A stretch of DNA of 64,000 nucleotides, taken from NCBI GenBank assembly GCA_021799495.1, contig JAJZAI010000004.1, positions 1 through 64,000 on the forward strand, written 5' to 3'. The translations under genes were made by a program, and so were the position numbers. Below are positions 35,602 through 45,248 of the stretch, in pieces. The notes beneath the pieces were generated by a model, which did no database searches, was not told the origin of the DNA, and was given only the letters and a program-made list of their open reading frames with translations. The DNA comes from Deltaproteobacteria bacterium. GTDB lineage: Bacteria > Desulfobacterota > Binatia > Binatales > Binataceae. How positions within the stretch are numbered: position 1 is the stretch's first letter; each line of letters opens with the position of its first letter.

Positions 35602-37209
35602 TCAGGACTGTCTTCGCCAAACTGAAGCGGTGGAGTCGAAAGAGTCGCGAAACGTTCCGATCTGGCGATAGCATCTGTGGAGATACTCTCTAATCGGCTG
35701 AATGTGATCGGTGTTTGGTCCACATTTCAAGTCCACGCCAGCGCTCCACAAAATCAGCGGAACTTGGTGTTGTTTCAAACCTTGCAAAACTCCGGGTACT
35801 TGTTCAGGCCTGGTAAAATTGCAGGAGGTTAACCACCACAGCCCGGTGGGATTCCGCAGCCCGAAGAGAAAGTATAACCCCGGGTGCCCTGTCGCATCGA
35901 AGACATAGTCGCCCGGATGGGTATTGCTGGCTAACCACTGATAATACGCACGGCTATTGCCGGCAATGGGATTCAGCGCGATCCGGCCCGCGGGCGTGTC
36001 AACATAAACTGGTGCGCGAGCCCGAACGAACCAGATGTCGCGGAGCATCACAATCGCCACCGCCATCCATGCCAGAGCGATCGCGCCGCGGGTCCACTTC
36101 CTTCTTTGGATTAACCAGACTGCGATGATGAAGGCGGGCATCGCGATCGAGCTCATCCTTGCAATATCGGCGGAATTGACGATCGACGCGAACAGGGATA
36201 ATCCGACAGCGCAGAGCAGCATGATCTGCCGCCATTGCCCGTTTGAGGCGCGGGAGTCGCGCCGTCTGTAACTGATTATTGCCAGGATGTAGACGGCTGG
36301 AATCAGTAATCCGACAATGAGCGGTCGCGGTATGTGATACGGGTGATAGAAAAACTCTTGCGCCACCACCGCCAAGGCATAATCTGAAAAGGAATTGGGG
36401 TCGTAGGTGGCATTCCAGAACTTGCAGGGAAAGATAATCGTCAAGTTGATAAAGCGGCCAATCCCGGCTTCGGCGGCAAAGTATAATATGCAGGCGCCCA
36501 GGATCACGAAGAACGGAGCCAGGTAGCAGCCTTCGGCTCGCAAGATATCGCGTTTTTCCTTGCGATCCGCGGTGGCGTCCCACCAAACGAAAACCGCCAA
36601 AGCCAAAGCCGCGAAGACGCCATGGGCTTGCGAGAAAATCGCCGCGAGGCCGCATAAAGCGCCGGCGCCGGCCAGGCGCGCGGGCGAACGCCGTGCGGCG
36701 ATCACGGCTATGGCGGCCGTAATCAGCAGATTGCTGTACAGGTGATGTGTGGGATCCAGGTATTTGTGAAACGCGAAGACGAGGAACAGGAATCCTGGCA
36801 GCAGGGCGCTCAACCCCGGGAGCAGGCGGCGCGAAATGACGAAGCTTGCCCATAAAAAGCCGATTCCGAGAGAAACCAGGCATGCGTTGGGGAGCCAGGC
36901 GCGGGCGCCGAAGAGTTTTAGGAGGAGGGCGTCGAGATATGGCACGCCGGGCAACAGAATGTCAAAGAAATCGCGATAGATGACCTGGCCTTTCAGGATG
37001 CGTTGCGCTTCAGTGAACCCGAGTCCGTTGTCTCCGTAGCTCAGGTCGAACGGGACTCGCAACGTCGCGAAGAGCGTCAAGTGGAGATAGACGAATGCGC
37101 AGAGGAACAGGAAAATCGCGAGCAAGCGCCGCGTGCGATCTTCCAAGTAGCTAATGGGATTTTCCTTTTGACTTTCCAATTCCGGCTCGTTTGATAGCTG
37201 GAACGGCAT
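35602..37209 (-). CDS. Polytopic membrane protein, GT-C glycosyltransferase-like
   Basis: A 535-residue protein with about ten to twelve predicted transmembrane helices and a periplasmic C-terminal part of about 130 residues. Near the N terminus, SYGDNGLGFTEAQRILKGQVIYRDFFD resembles the first loop of ArnT/PMT-type (GT-C) glycosyltransferases, where an acidic residue acts as catalytic base. The downstream HKYLDPTHHLYSNLLI also fits such membrane transferases. The assignment is by architecture only. The gene has visibly lower GC content and different codon choice from its neighbours and is bracketed by copies of a dispersed repeat, consistent with acquisition. A GAGGA sits directly before the ATG with poor spacing. 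Confidence 0.6.
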   Translation of the reverse strand: MPFQLSNEPELESQKENPISYLEDRTRRLLAIFLFLCAFVYLHLTLFATLRVPFDLSYGDNGLGFTEAQRILKGQVIYRDFFDILLPGVPYLDALLLKLFGARAWLPNACLVSLGIGFLWASFVISRRLLPGLSALLPGFLFLVFAFHKYLDPTHHLYSNLLITAAIAVIAARRSPARLAGAGALCGLAAIFSQAHGVFAALALAVFVWWDATADRKEKRDILRAEGCYLAPFFVILGACILYFAAEAGIGRFINLTIIFPCKFWNATYDPNSFSDYALAVVAQEFFYHPYHIPRPLIVGLLIPAVYILAIISYRRRDSRASNGQWRQIMLLCAVGLSLFASIVNSADIARMSSIAMPAFIIAVWLIQRRKWTRGAIALAWMAVAIVMLRDIWFVRARAPVYVDTPAGRIALNPIAGNSRAYYQWLASNTHPGDYVFDATGHPGLYFLFGLRNPTGLWWLTSCNFTRPEQVPGVLQGLKQHQVPLILWSAGVDLKCGPNTDHIQPIREYLHRCYRQIGTFRDSFDSTASVWRRQS

Positions 37210-37322
37210 TCCTCTTCAAGGTTTGGGCCGGAATCTCCATTTTGAATCCTCGCCGCCGCCAGACTCCTACCGCAAGTGAGCGCTGTAACGCAAGTTGAGG
37301 GGACGCGCGCGCACGTCCATGC

Positions 37323-37479
37323 CGGTTGGTTCCACCCCGGCTCCGTGCGCGCGCCTGCTCAGTCGGCGGCGCGCGGCTGGTCAAGTTGCGCGATCGCGGG
37401 CGCGACTACCACAGCGTCATTCGCGGGATTGACCCGCGAATCCATAGCGCTGGATGCCCGGGTCAAGCCCGGGCATGAC
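37323..37479. repeat. Long dispersed repeat, copy B
   Basis: Second copy of the 35255-35440 repeat in the same orientation, without the 29-base insertion. Ends in the perfect palindrome ATGCCCGGG-tcaag-CCCGGGCAT at 37454-37476. It lies in the 497-base gap between the membrane-protein start (37209) and the ssb stop (37707), which otherwise holds only the 43-bp tandem repeat. Confidence 0.8.
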
Positions 37480-37590
37480 TCACCAGAGGAACTCGCAAAA
37501 TAAACGGATACTTGGACGTGACTATCAGGAGGAACTCGCCAAATCGATGGATACTCCGGCGTGACTAACCAACGGAACTCGCCAATGCGC
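37476..37590. repeat. 43-bp tandem repeat, about 2.7 units
   Basis: Units begin TGACT at 37476, 37519 and 37562 and share a GAACTCGCcAAAT segment and GGATACT at fixed spacing. The third unit is cut short near 37590. The first unit begins inside the palindromic end of repeat copy B. Confidence 0.7.
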
Positions 37591-37706
37591 ACGCCCCGGG
37601 GGATGCGCGGCGCCCGGTTCTGATCCCGGATTCACCACCTGATTCGGATATACAAGAATCTCGTTCCAGACCGGATCGGTCCGCAGGTTATTTGCGGGAC
37701 ACGAGA

Positions 37707-38135
37707 CTAAAAGGGGATGTCCTCGTCGTCCATCGGCGCGCCGCCGCCTTCGCCCGCGCCAAGCTCGATCGGTTCGTCCATCCCGCCGCCCGCTCCGGCG
37801 CCCGCGCGTCCGCCGAGGAACTGCACGCGTTGCGCGATTATCTCGGTACGGTAGCGCTTGCCGCTGCCGTCCTTGGCCTCGTACTGTTGATTCGAGATGC
37901 GTCCCTCGACGTAAACTTGGCGGCCTTTTTTAAGATATTGGCCACAAAGTTCCGCCTGTTTGCCCCATACCACGATATTGTGCCATTCGGTGCGCTCCTG
38001 ACGCGCGCCGCTGCGATCGTTGTATGAGTCGCTGGTCGCAAGCGTGAACTTAGCGACGGTTTGGCCCGAAGGCAGGTAGCGCACCTCGGGATCGCGCCCG
38101 AGATTGCCGACCAGAATTACTTTGTTTACCGACAT
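37707..38135 (-). CDS. ssb: Single-stranded DNA-binding protein
   Basis: A 142-residue SSB. The OB fold covers residues 1-110 ([55 protein letters not shown]), a Gly-rich linker follows, and the acidic tip MDDEDIPF is the canonical partner-binding tail. I place the start at the ATG at 38135, where family homology begins. Confidence 0.97.
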   Translation of the reverse strand: MSVNKVILVGNLGRDPEVRYLPSGQTVAKFTLATSDSYNDRSGARQERTEWHNIVVWGKQAELCGQYLKKGRQVYVEGRISNQQYEAKDGSGKRYRTEIIAQRVQFLGGRAGAGAGGGMDEPIELGAGEGGGAPMDDEDIPF

Positions 38136-38352
38136 CGGATGCGGCCTCGATACGCCCAAGCTAAGCCCGCTCCGAATCCAGCGCAAGCGTGCGGGCGCGC
38201 CGGTTGTTCACAAGCGCCGCTGACCGTCCACAAGAGCGCCGCCGGCGGCCATGCCGGACCCGCGCCGCTTCCGCCCGCGGAAGGCGCTGGATATAATTCC
38301 AACGGGGTTGAAGCGTCGGCGCGCTGGCGGGGGCAGGGGTTGCGAAGGGCTG

Positions 38353-40014
38353 ATGGCTGCGGCGAAATCCACGCCAATCAAAATTACGCCGTTGGGCGGA
38401 CTCGGCGAAATCGGGCTCAACCTGATGGTCGTCGAACATGGCGACGAGGCGATTCTAATCGACGCCGGGGTGATGTTTGCGCCGGAAAGCGCGCTCGGCG
38501 GCGGGCTGATGTTGCCGGATTTGCGCTATCTGGCGCAGGCGCGGCCCCATCTTGCCGGAATAATTCTGACCCACGCGCATGAAGATCATATCGGCGCGTT
38601 GCCGTTCGTGCTGCGGCAGTTCCCGGCGCCCGTTTACGGATCTAAAGTAACACTTGCATTTGTGCGGCGCAGCCTCGCCGAAGACGGGCTCGGCGGGGCC
38701 GATCTGCGCGAATTCGCCGCTGGCCGGGAAATCAGTCTCGGGCCGTTCCGGGTCGAGCCGATCGCGGTCACCCATTCGACGCCCGACTCGATCGCGCTCG
38801 CGATTCGGACGCCCGGCGCGCTGCTTGTGCACTCCGGCGACTTCAAGATCGATCCCGCACCGGTTGATGGTGCGCCCTTCGATACCGAACGCTTCGCGCG
38901 TCTTGGAGAAGAGGGCGTGGACCTGCTGCTGTCGGACTCGACCAATGTCGAACGGCCGGGACGAACCGGCTCCGAGAGTTCGATCCGGCCGGTGCTGCGC
39001 GAGCTGATGGCGCGCACGCGGGGCCGCTTCTTCCTGTCGTCATTCTCCTCGCATTTGCATCGGATTCGCCAGGTGGCCGAAGTCGCGCACGAGTTCGGGC
39101 GCCGGGTGGCGCCGCTGGGACGCCGCATGGCCGAAAGCGTCCGGATCGGACAGGAAACCGGCCAGCTCAGCTTGCCGCCGGGAACTTTTATCGAGCGCGC
39201 GGAGGCCGATTTCCTCGAACGGCGGCGGTTGGTCTTCCTGACAAGCGGCAGTCAGGGCGAGCCGTCGTCAGCGATGGCTCGTCTGGCCGCCGACAACTAT
39301 CCGCAAGCGCATATAGACGATGGCGACGCGGTGGTGCTCTCGTCCCGTTTTATCCCCGGCAACGAACGCGTAATCAACGCGATGGTCAATTCGCTGTGCA
39401 AGCGCGGCGCGGACGTCTTTTACGACGCGGTAGCGCCGGTGCACGTCTCGGGACACGCCAGCCGCGACGAATTGGTCGAACTGGTTCGGTTGGTCCGGCC
39501 GCGTCATTTTGCGCCAATCCACGGCGAGTACCGCCATCTGGTGCGTCATCGCGCGCTCGCGATCGAGGCCGGTGTGCCGGCGGCGAATTGCTATCTGCTC
39601 GAAGACGGCGATTCGCTGATCCTTGAAAACGGCGTCGCGCGCCGGGGCCGGCCCGTTCCGGTCGGCCGGATCTTTGCCGATGGCGAGGAACTGGGCGATC
39701 CCGTTCTGGTCCGGGAGCGCCGTGCGCTTGCGCATGACGGCGCGGTTATCGCGATGCTGGCGATTTCGGCGCGCAACGGGCGAGTCGTCGCCGGCCCGGA
39801 ACTGATTTCCCGCGGCGTCGTGCCCGGCGACGGCGCATCGCCCCATCTGGCGCGCGCCCGTGCCGAACTGGCCGCCCGAATTCGCGGGATGGGCGGCCGC
39901 CCCGACGATGATATTACGCGCCTCAAAGACGAAATGGTGCGGGTGCTGCGCCGTTATTTCGCTGACGCGATCAATCGCCGGCCGTTGATCGTGCCGCACG
40001 TGATGGAGGTTTGA
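38353..40014 (+). CDS. rnj: Ribonuclease J
   Basis: A 553-residue metallo-beta-lactamase/beta-CASP ribonuclease with 5'-to-3' exonuclease and endonuclease activity in mRNA turnover. HAHEDH near residues 74-79 is the metal site; LGGLGEIGLN is the N-terminal signature, VHSGDFKID, SSFSSHLHRI and IHGEYRHLVRH are later beta-CASP and lactamase motifs. The ATG at 38353 has AAGGG upstream; a longer open frame from 38251 has no homology. Its stop overlaps the TTG start of ftsK. Confidence 0.93.
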   Translation: MAAAKSTPIKITPLGGLGEIGLNLMVVEHGDEAILIDAGVMFAPESALGGGLMLPDLRYLAQARPHLAGIILTHAHEDHIGALPFVLRQFPAPVYGSKVTLAFVRRSLAEDGLGGADLREFAAGREISLGPFRVEPIAVTHSTPDSIALAIRTPGALLVHSGDFKIDPAPVDGAPFDTERFARLGEEGVDLLLSDSTNVERPGRTGSESSIRPVLRELMARTRGRFFLSSFSSHLHRIRQVAEVAHEFGRRVAPLGRRMAESVRIGQETGQLSLPPGTFIERAEADFLERRRLVFLTSGSQGEPSSAMARLAADNYPQAHIDDGDAVVLSSRFIPGNERVINAMVNSLCKRGADVFYDAVAPVHVSGHASRDELVELVRLVRPRHFAPIHGEYRHLVRHRALAIEAGVPAANCYLLEDGDSLILENGVARRGRPVPVGRIFADGEELGDPVLVRERRALAHDGAVIAMLAISARNGRVVAGPELISRGVVPGDGASPHLARARAELAARIRGMGGRPDDDITRLKDEMVRVLRRYFADAINRRPLIVPHVMEV

Positions 40015-42278
40015 GCGCCATTCCGCGCCATGCCAAAGCGCCGCCGATCGATTTGGTCGCCGTCGCGCCCGCGCCGTCCCGCGGCGGCCGAATCGTGCGC
40101 GAACTGGCCGCGCTGGCGCTCGCCGCGGCGGCGGCATGGGCGACGCTCAGCCTCGGTTCGCGCGAGTTAGGCGGCGTGAATCTGGGCGGATCGCTGGGCG
40201 GCGCGCTGGCGGCGGCGCTGGCGGCCGCGTTCGGGATCGAAGCCTATATCGTAATCGCGGCCGCGGCGGCGCTTGGATGGCGCGCATGGACGGCGGAAAA
40301 TTGGCGGACGTTTGTTTACCAGGCCCTGGGCGCCATCTTGCTGCTGATTGCGATCAGCGCGATCGGCGGGTCGATCGATCGTGCCGGCGCGCCGATCGCA
40401 GGCGCGGCCGGCGCTTGTATTGCCACGGAATTAAAGAATTACTTGAATTTCGGCGGCGGCGCGATCGCCGTGATGATCGCGATCGCGGTCGGCTTGGCGC
40501 TGACGCTCCGTCGCGCGCCAACGGACTTTTTGGCCACCTTCGCCTCGCGCCGCCGCGCCGGCTCGAACGATCCACCGGCGGATGCCGCCATGGCGCCGGC
40601 GGTTGCGACGAACGCCGCCGGTGGGCAATTGATACGCGCCGCGGCCAGCGCGCTCGCGCCGTCTGAAAATTTCGCCGCGGAGCCGCCCAAATTGAAATTC
40701 CTCGCGCGGCTTGCGCCGCAGCGCGTTGCGTCAAAGACGGCAGGCCTGTCGGGCGTCACGGCCTCGGTCGCGCCGCCGCGCGGCGCCGGAGGGTTTCAGC
40801 TTCCGCCGCTCGATCTGCTCGATACGCCCGCGGGCGAGCATGCGGCGATCGACGAGGCCGCGCTTGCGGAAAGCGCGCGCGCGGTCGAGCAGAAGCTGGG
40901 CGATTTCGGAGTCGCCGGCCGGGTGGCCGAGGTGCAGCCCGGACCGGTCGTGACGATGTACAAGTTCGAGCCCGGCTCCGGCGTGAAAGTCAGCCAAATC
41001 GTCAATCTTGCCGACGATTTGTCGCTGGCGCTGCGCGCGCCGACGGTGCGGATCCAGGCCCCGGTGCCAGGCGAAGCGGTGGTCGGAATCGAGGTGCCCA
41101 ATCGCCGGCGCGAAAAGGTCTATCTCCGCGAAATTCTCGAGACCGAGGAGTTTCGTGCGGCGCAAAGCCAGCTCACGATCGCGCTGGGCAAGGATATCGC
41201 GGGCCATCCCGCCGCCGCCGACCTTGCCGCGATGCCGCATCTGTTGATAGCCGGCGCCACCGGCACCGGCAAGTCGGTGTCGATCCATACGATGATCGCG
41301 TCGATCCTGTTCAACGCGACGGCCGACGATGTGCGCTTTATCCTGATCGATCCCAAGATGCTGGAATTGTCCGTTTACGACGCGATTCCGCATCTGCTGG
41401 TCCCCGTCGTGGTTGATCCGGAAAAGGCCGCGGCGGCGCTGTTGTGGGCGACGCAGGAGATGGAGTCGCGCTACCGGCTGATGCGCGATCTGGGAGTGCG
41501 CAATATCGACGGCTACAACCGCGCGATCGGGCAGGGCGGCGAGCTGGTTGAATTGCGCCGCGGCGGCCGCGAGCAAAATTCCGGCGCGGACGAGGAATGG
41601 CGCGATGAGTCGGTGAAATACCGCCGTCTGCCCAAAATTGTGATCATTATCGACGAACTTGCCGATTTGTTGCTTTCCGAGGGCAAGACCGTCGAGCGCG
41701 ATATCACGCGCCTGGCGCAAAAGGCGCGCGCTGCCGGAATCCATCTGATACTCGCGACCCAGCGGCCTTCAGTCGACGTGCTGACCGGCCTGATCAAGGC
41801 GAACCTGCCCGCGCGCATTTCCCTGCAGGTGACCTCGCGCGTCGATTCGCGCACGATTCTCGATTCGATCGGCGCGGAACGGCTGCTCGGCGCCGGCGAT
41901 ATGTTGTTTATGCCGCCGGGAACCGCCCGGCTGCGCCGCTTGCACGGTCCCTTCGTTTCCGAGACCGAAATCCGCAAGGTCTGCGACTTTCTGCGCGCGC
42001 AGGGCGCCCCGGACTACCGGATGGAAATCCTCGAGACGGCGGTCGCGGGCGACGGCGACGGTCCCGACGGCGCCGACGATTATCGCGACGACCTTTATGA
42101 CGAAGCGGTGCGAATCGTGCTCGACACCAACCAGGCGTCGATTTCGATGATCCAGCGCCGTCTCAGAATCGGCTACAATCGCGCGGCGCGGATGGTCGAA
42201 CGGATGGAGCGCGAAGGGCTGGTGATGCCGGCTGACGGCGCCCGTCCGCGCGAAGTCCGGATGCGCTCGCCGGAATGA
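40011..42278 (+). CDS. ftsK: FtsK/SpoIIIE DNA translocase
   Basis: A 755-residue septal DNA pump. About four N-terminal transmembrane helices (residues 30-170), a short linker, then the motor: the beta and alpha domains with FKFEPGSGVKVSQI, Walker A GATGTGKS near 414, DPKMLELSVYDAIPHLL, and Walker B IVIIIDELADLL. The C-terminal gamma winged helix (ASISMIQRRLRIGYNRAARMVERME) reads KOPS. The start is a TTG within the overlapping TTGA of the rnj stop, preceded closely by GGAGG, indicating translational coupling. Confidence 0.93.
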   Translation: MSAIPRHAKAPPIDLVAVAPAPSRGGRIVRELAALALAAAAAWATLSLGSRELGGVNLGGSLGGALAAALAAAFGIEAYIVIAAAAALGWRAWTAENWRTFVYQALGAILLLIAISAIGGSIDRAGAPIAGAAGACIATELKNYLNFGGGAIAVMIAIAVGLALTLRRAPTDFLATFASRRRAGSNDPPADAAMAPAVATNAAGGQLIRAAASALAPSENFAAEPPKLKFLARLAPQRVASKTAGLSGVTASVAPPRGAGGFQLPPLDLLDTPAGEHAAIDEAALAESARAVEQKLGDFGVAGRVAEVQPGPVVTMYKFEPGSGVKVSQIVNLADDLSLALRAPTVRIQAPVPGEAVVGIEVPNRRREKVYLREILETEEFRAAQSQLTIALGKDIAGHPAAADLAAMPHLLIAGATGTGKSVSIHTMIASILFNATADDVRFILIDPKMLELSVYDAIPHLLVPVVVDPEKAAAALLWATQEMESRYRLMRDLGVRNIDGYNRAIGQGGELVELRRGGREQNSGADEEWRDESVKYRRLPKIVIIIDELADLLLSEGKTVERDITRLAQKARAAGIHLILATQRPSVDVLTGLIKANLPARISLQVTSRVDSRTILDSIGAERLLGAGDMLFMPPGTARLRRLHGPFVSETEIRKVCDFLRAQGAPDYRMEILETAVAGDGDGPDGADDYRDDLYDEAVRIVLDTNQASISMIQRRLRIGYNRAARMVERMEREGLVMPADGARPREVRMRSPE

Positions 42279-42332
42279 GCGAAGCGTCCGCCGGCGAATC
42301 GAAACGCCGCGCATTTCGTCCTGATCAATATC

Positions 42333-43046
42333 GTGATCAAACCTGATACCGACCGGAACTCATGGTTCGCGCGGATTTTGCGCACGACCGCCTGCTTTGC
42401 CGTGCTTGCGATCGCGGCTGCGGCGCCGCGCGCGCGCGCCGCGATCACCGCCGCTGGCGAGCCGCCGGAAGTGCGCGAGTTGCTCGTGCGCCTGCAGCGC
42501 CATTATCAGGAAACGCTATCTTTTTCGGCAAAATTTAATGAAACGATCATCCGTCCCGGCGCGTCCCCGCTTAATCGCGGCGGCACGCTGTTATGGCTTC
42601 GTCCCGGACGAATACGCTTCGATTACGGCGCGCCGCAGCCCGAAACCGTCATTAGCGACGGCCGCACGCTCTACGACTACGATCCCGGCCTGAACCAGGT
42701 TATCGAAACGCCGCTGAAGAACGCGATCCGGGCGCAGGCGGCTGCGGCGCTGCTGCTCGGCGCCGGCAATCTGGAGCGCGATTTCACTGCGGCACAGCCG
42801 CAGGTTACGGCTCAAGATAAGCTATCGCATGTTATATTAACTCCGAAAGCTGGCGGACCGCAGATTGAAATCGGCGTCGATCCGTCAACCTCGAATATAG
42901 TTACGCTGACGATCGCGGACGCGCTCGGAAACCGCACGGAATTCCATTTTTCGGATATACGGCAGAACGTTGTGCTGGCGCCGGCTGGATTCGTTTTCAA
43001 GGTTCCCGACGGCGCGGACGTCGTGACTTCCGGCGGCGGTACTTAA
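42333..43046 (+). CDS. lolA: LolA-like outer-membrane lipoprotein carrier
   Basis: A 237-residue periplasmic chaperone that takes lipoproteins from LolCDE to the outer membrane. A signal peptide ends ARAA; the mature part shows the LolA half-barrel pattern (LLVRLQRHYQETLSFSAKFNETI, GGTLLWLRPGRIRFDY, DGRTLYDYDPGLNQV). The start is a GTG 55 bases after ftsK. The ftsK-lolA order is conserved in many proteobacteria and supports the call. Confidence 0.88.
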   Translation: MIKPDTDRNSWFARILRTTACFAVLAIAAAAPRARAAITAAGEPPEVRELLVRLQRHYQETLSFSAKFNETIIRPGASPLNRGGTLLWLRPGRIRFDYGAPQPETVISDGRTLYDYDPGLNQVIETPLKNAIRAQAAAALLLGAGNLERDFTAAQPQVTAQDKLSHVILTPKAGGPQIEIGVDPSTSNIVTLTIADALGNRTEFHFSDIRQNVVLAPAGFVFKVPDGADVVTSGGGT

Positions 43047-43142
43047 TCGGCTCGGCCGCGACCGCGCCCGCAAGCATTTTTGATGCCCGATTGCGCTACG
43101 AACCGCGCGCGGGTAGGAATATACGACCCTAGGTTGTAAATC

Positions 43143-44498
43143 GTGCCCGCAATCGAGAAAGTTCATTTCGTCACGCTAGGCTGTCCGAAGAATCTCGCGG
43201 ACAGCGAGTTGATGATGGGGGCCTTGGCCGGCGCCGGCTACGAGCTGACCTTTGACCCCGCCGCCGCCCAGGTGCTGGTGGTGAACACCTGCGCCTTTAT
43301 CGAATCGGCCAAGAAAGAGTCGCTCGACGCGATTCTGGACGCCGCCGAAATCAAGCGGCGCGCCGTCGGCCGCCGGCTGGTCGTCGCCGGATGCCTTGCG
43401 CAGCGTTACGGCGCGGAGCTGCGTGAACGCCTTCCCGAGGTGGATATTTTCGTCGGCACCGGCAATTTTCTCGATCTGCCCGATTTGCTGAGCCGCAGCC
43501 GCCCGCCCGAAGCGCTCGGCGCGCCCTATGCCGGCGCGGCCCATCTGCTGCCCACGGCCGACGCGCCGCGCGTCTTGACCGGCAACTTTTTCTCGACCTA
43601 TCTGAAAATTTCGGAAGGCTGCAATCATCAGTGCGCCTTCTGCATAATCCCGAAGATTCGCGGCCGCCACGAGAGCCGCACGCCCGACGATATCGTCGCC
43701 GAGGCGCGCGCGATGGGCGCGGCGGGCGTGCGCGAAATCAATTTGATTGCGCAGGACCTGACCGCGTACGGGCGCGACCTCAGCCCGGCGTCGTCGCTCG
43801 CGGCGCTGCTGCGCCGGCTTGCCGGGATCGACGGGATACGCTGGATCCGCCTGCTTTATTGCTATCCGAATTTCGTCACCGGCGAACTGCTGGAGACGGT
43901 CGCGGAATTGCCGGCGGTGGTTAAGTATATTGATATGCCGCTGCAGCACGCCGACGACGGAGTGCTGCGGGCGATGCGGCGCGAACGGTCGGGCGCGGCG
44001 CTGCGGGCGCTGCTCGATCGGATCCGGCGGAAAATTCCCGGCGTGGCGATCCGCACGTCGTTTATCGTCGGCTTTCCGGGCGAAGACGACGCGGCCTTTG
44101 GCCGTCTGCTCGAGTTCGTGCGCGAACAGCGATTCGAACGGGTCGGAGCGTTCGCCTATTCGCGCGAGGAGAACACGCCGGCCTATGCGATGGCGGCCCA
44201 GGTTCCGGAACGGATCAAGCGCGAACGGCGCGCCACGCTGATGGAGGCTCAGGCGGAAATTTCCTTGCGCCGGAACCGTGAATTGGTCGGCGGCGAATGC
44301 GAAGTGCTGGTGGAGGGGCCAATGCCGGGGCGCGCCACGCGATTGCGCGGGCGAACGCCGCAGCAAGCCCCTGAAATAGACGGAATGGTGATTTTGAAGG
44401 GCGATGCCGAACCGGGCGAGTTCGTGCGCGCGCGAATCGAGCGTGCGCGCAGCTACGACCTGGAGGCGACCGTGGCGAACGCCGCGATGCTTAACTAA
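43143..44498 (+). CDS. rimO: Ribosomal protein S12 methylthiotransferase RimO
   Basis: A 451-residue radical-SAM enzyme that adds a methylthio group to Asp of ribosomal protein S12. The N-terminal UPF0004 domain begins VHFVTLGCPKNLADSE with further cysteines at NTCAFIESA and AGCLAQRYG. The radical-SAM cluster motif is CNHQCAFC near residues 160-167, and a C-terminal TRAM domain follows (ELVGGECEVLVEGPMPGRATRLRGR). LGCPKN distinguishes RimO from MiaB. The start is a GTG; length is normal. Confidence 0.96.
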   Translation: MPAIEKVHFVTLGCPKNLADSELMMGALAGAGYELTFDPAAAQVLVVNTCAFIESAKKESLDAILDAAEIKRRAVGRRLVVAGCLAQRYGAELRERLPEVDIFVGTGNFLDLPDLLSRSRPPEALGAPYAGAAHLLPTADAPRVLTGNFFSTYLKISEGCNHQCAFCIIPKIRGRHESRTPDDIVAEARAMGAAGVREINLIAQDLTAYGRDLSPASSLAALLRRLAGIDGIRWIRLLYCYPNFVTGELLETVAELPAVVKYIDMPLQHADDGVLRAMRRERSGAALRALLDRIRRKIPGVAIRTSFIVGFPGEDDAAFGRLLEFVREQRFERVGAFAYSREENTPAYAMAAQVPERIKRERRATLMEAQAEISLRRNRELVGGECEVLVEGPMPGRATRLRGRTPQQAPEIDGMVILKGDAEPGEFVRARIERARSYDLEATVANAAMLN

Positions 44499-44512
44499 GA
44501 AGGTGGCGGGCG

Positions 44513-44965
44513 ATGGCTAAACAGAAGACGGCGGCTAACCGAAAGAAGTTCCTGGCCGACCTCCGCGAACATCTGCTCGAAATGAAGTCGAAGCTGCATG
44601 AAGAGATCGACTCCGAGCTCAAGGCCGAACGCGAAGGCGCCAAGGACGAGGGCATGGACACTTACGATCTCGCTTCCGAGGAGCGCGATCGCGAGATCAA
44701 TTTCATCCTCTCCGACCGCGAGCGGATGAAGGTCAAACAAATCGACGAAGCGCTTTCGCGGATCGAAGAGGGTGCCTACGGCGTGTGCGAATCCTGCGGC
44801 CTGGAAATCGCCGAGGAGCGGCTGAAGGCGATGCCGTTCACGCGGCTGTGCCGCGATTGCCAGCAGGATCAGGAGCGCGAGGCCCGCTCGCAGCGGCGCT
44901 TCGACGACGAGCGCAACACGTACCGCAAACTCGGTTCGACCGACGCGGACGAAGACAACCTCTAA
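44513..44965 (+). CDS. DksA/TraR-family zinc-finger transcription factor
   Basis: A 150-residue protein with a coiled-coil N-terminal half, an acidic tip region (GMDTYDLASEERDREINF) and a C4 zinc finger CESCG...CRDCQ. It resembles DksA/TraR proteins that bind the RNA polymerase secondary channel and modulate initiation with ppGpp. It is slightly shorter than the standard DksA, and the tip shows a D-x-x-x-D-style pattern. It sits 14 bases after rimO. Confidence 0.9.
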   Translation: MAKQKTAANRKKFLADLREHLLEMKSKLHEEIDSELKAEREGAKDEGMDTYDLASEERDREINFILSDRERMKVKQIDEALSRIEEGAYGVCESCGLEIAEERLKAMPFTRLCRDCQQDQEREARSQRRFDDERNTYRKLGSTDADEDNL

Positions 44966-44990
44966 GGAGGCTCCGCAAAAGGTCCATTCC

Positions 44991-45101
44991 GTCATTCTGT
45001 ACTGGTCCTGAGCGCAGCGAAGGGCGCGGCGAAGAATCCCGAAATTCCCTTCGTGGAACTCAGGGCAGGCTTCCACTCCGCTACGCTCCGTTCAGAATGA
45101 C
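44991..45101. mobile_element. MITE-like element with 9-bp terminal inverted repeats
   Basis: Perfect terminal inverted repeats GTCATTCTG (44991-44999) and CAGAATGAC (45093-45101) enclose 93 bases with no coding capacity. It lies in the 283-base gap between the DksA-like gene and the Mrp-like gene; the remaining 45102-45248 shows nothing I recognise. Confidence 0.6.
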
Positions 45102-45248
45102 AAGCTGGCTTGTGCGGAGCTTCCCCAAGCGGCGTGCGCCGGCTCGACGAGGTAGCTTTACGCGGCTTCGCCAAGCGTGCATGTTTAATTGGATGGTGTT
45201 GGCGCGGATGCGGAGGCGGAGCCAGCGCCGGTCGAGATTTAAAACGCA

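Noticed and set aside
37476-37590. CRISPR-like array
   Set aside because: Three degenerate, directly adjacent units with no unique spacers; this is a tandem repeat.
44991-45101. tRNA or small RNA gene between dksA-like and Mrp-like genes
   Set aside because: No acceptor stem, CCA end or anticodon arm pattern; the terminal inverted repeats fit a mobile element better.
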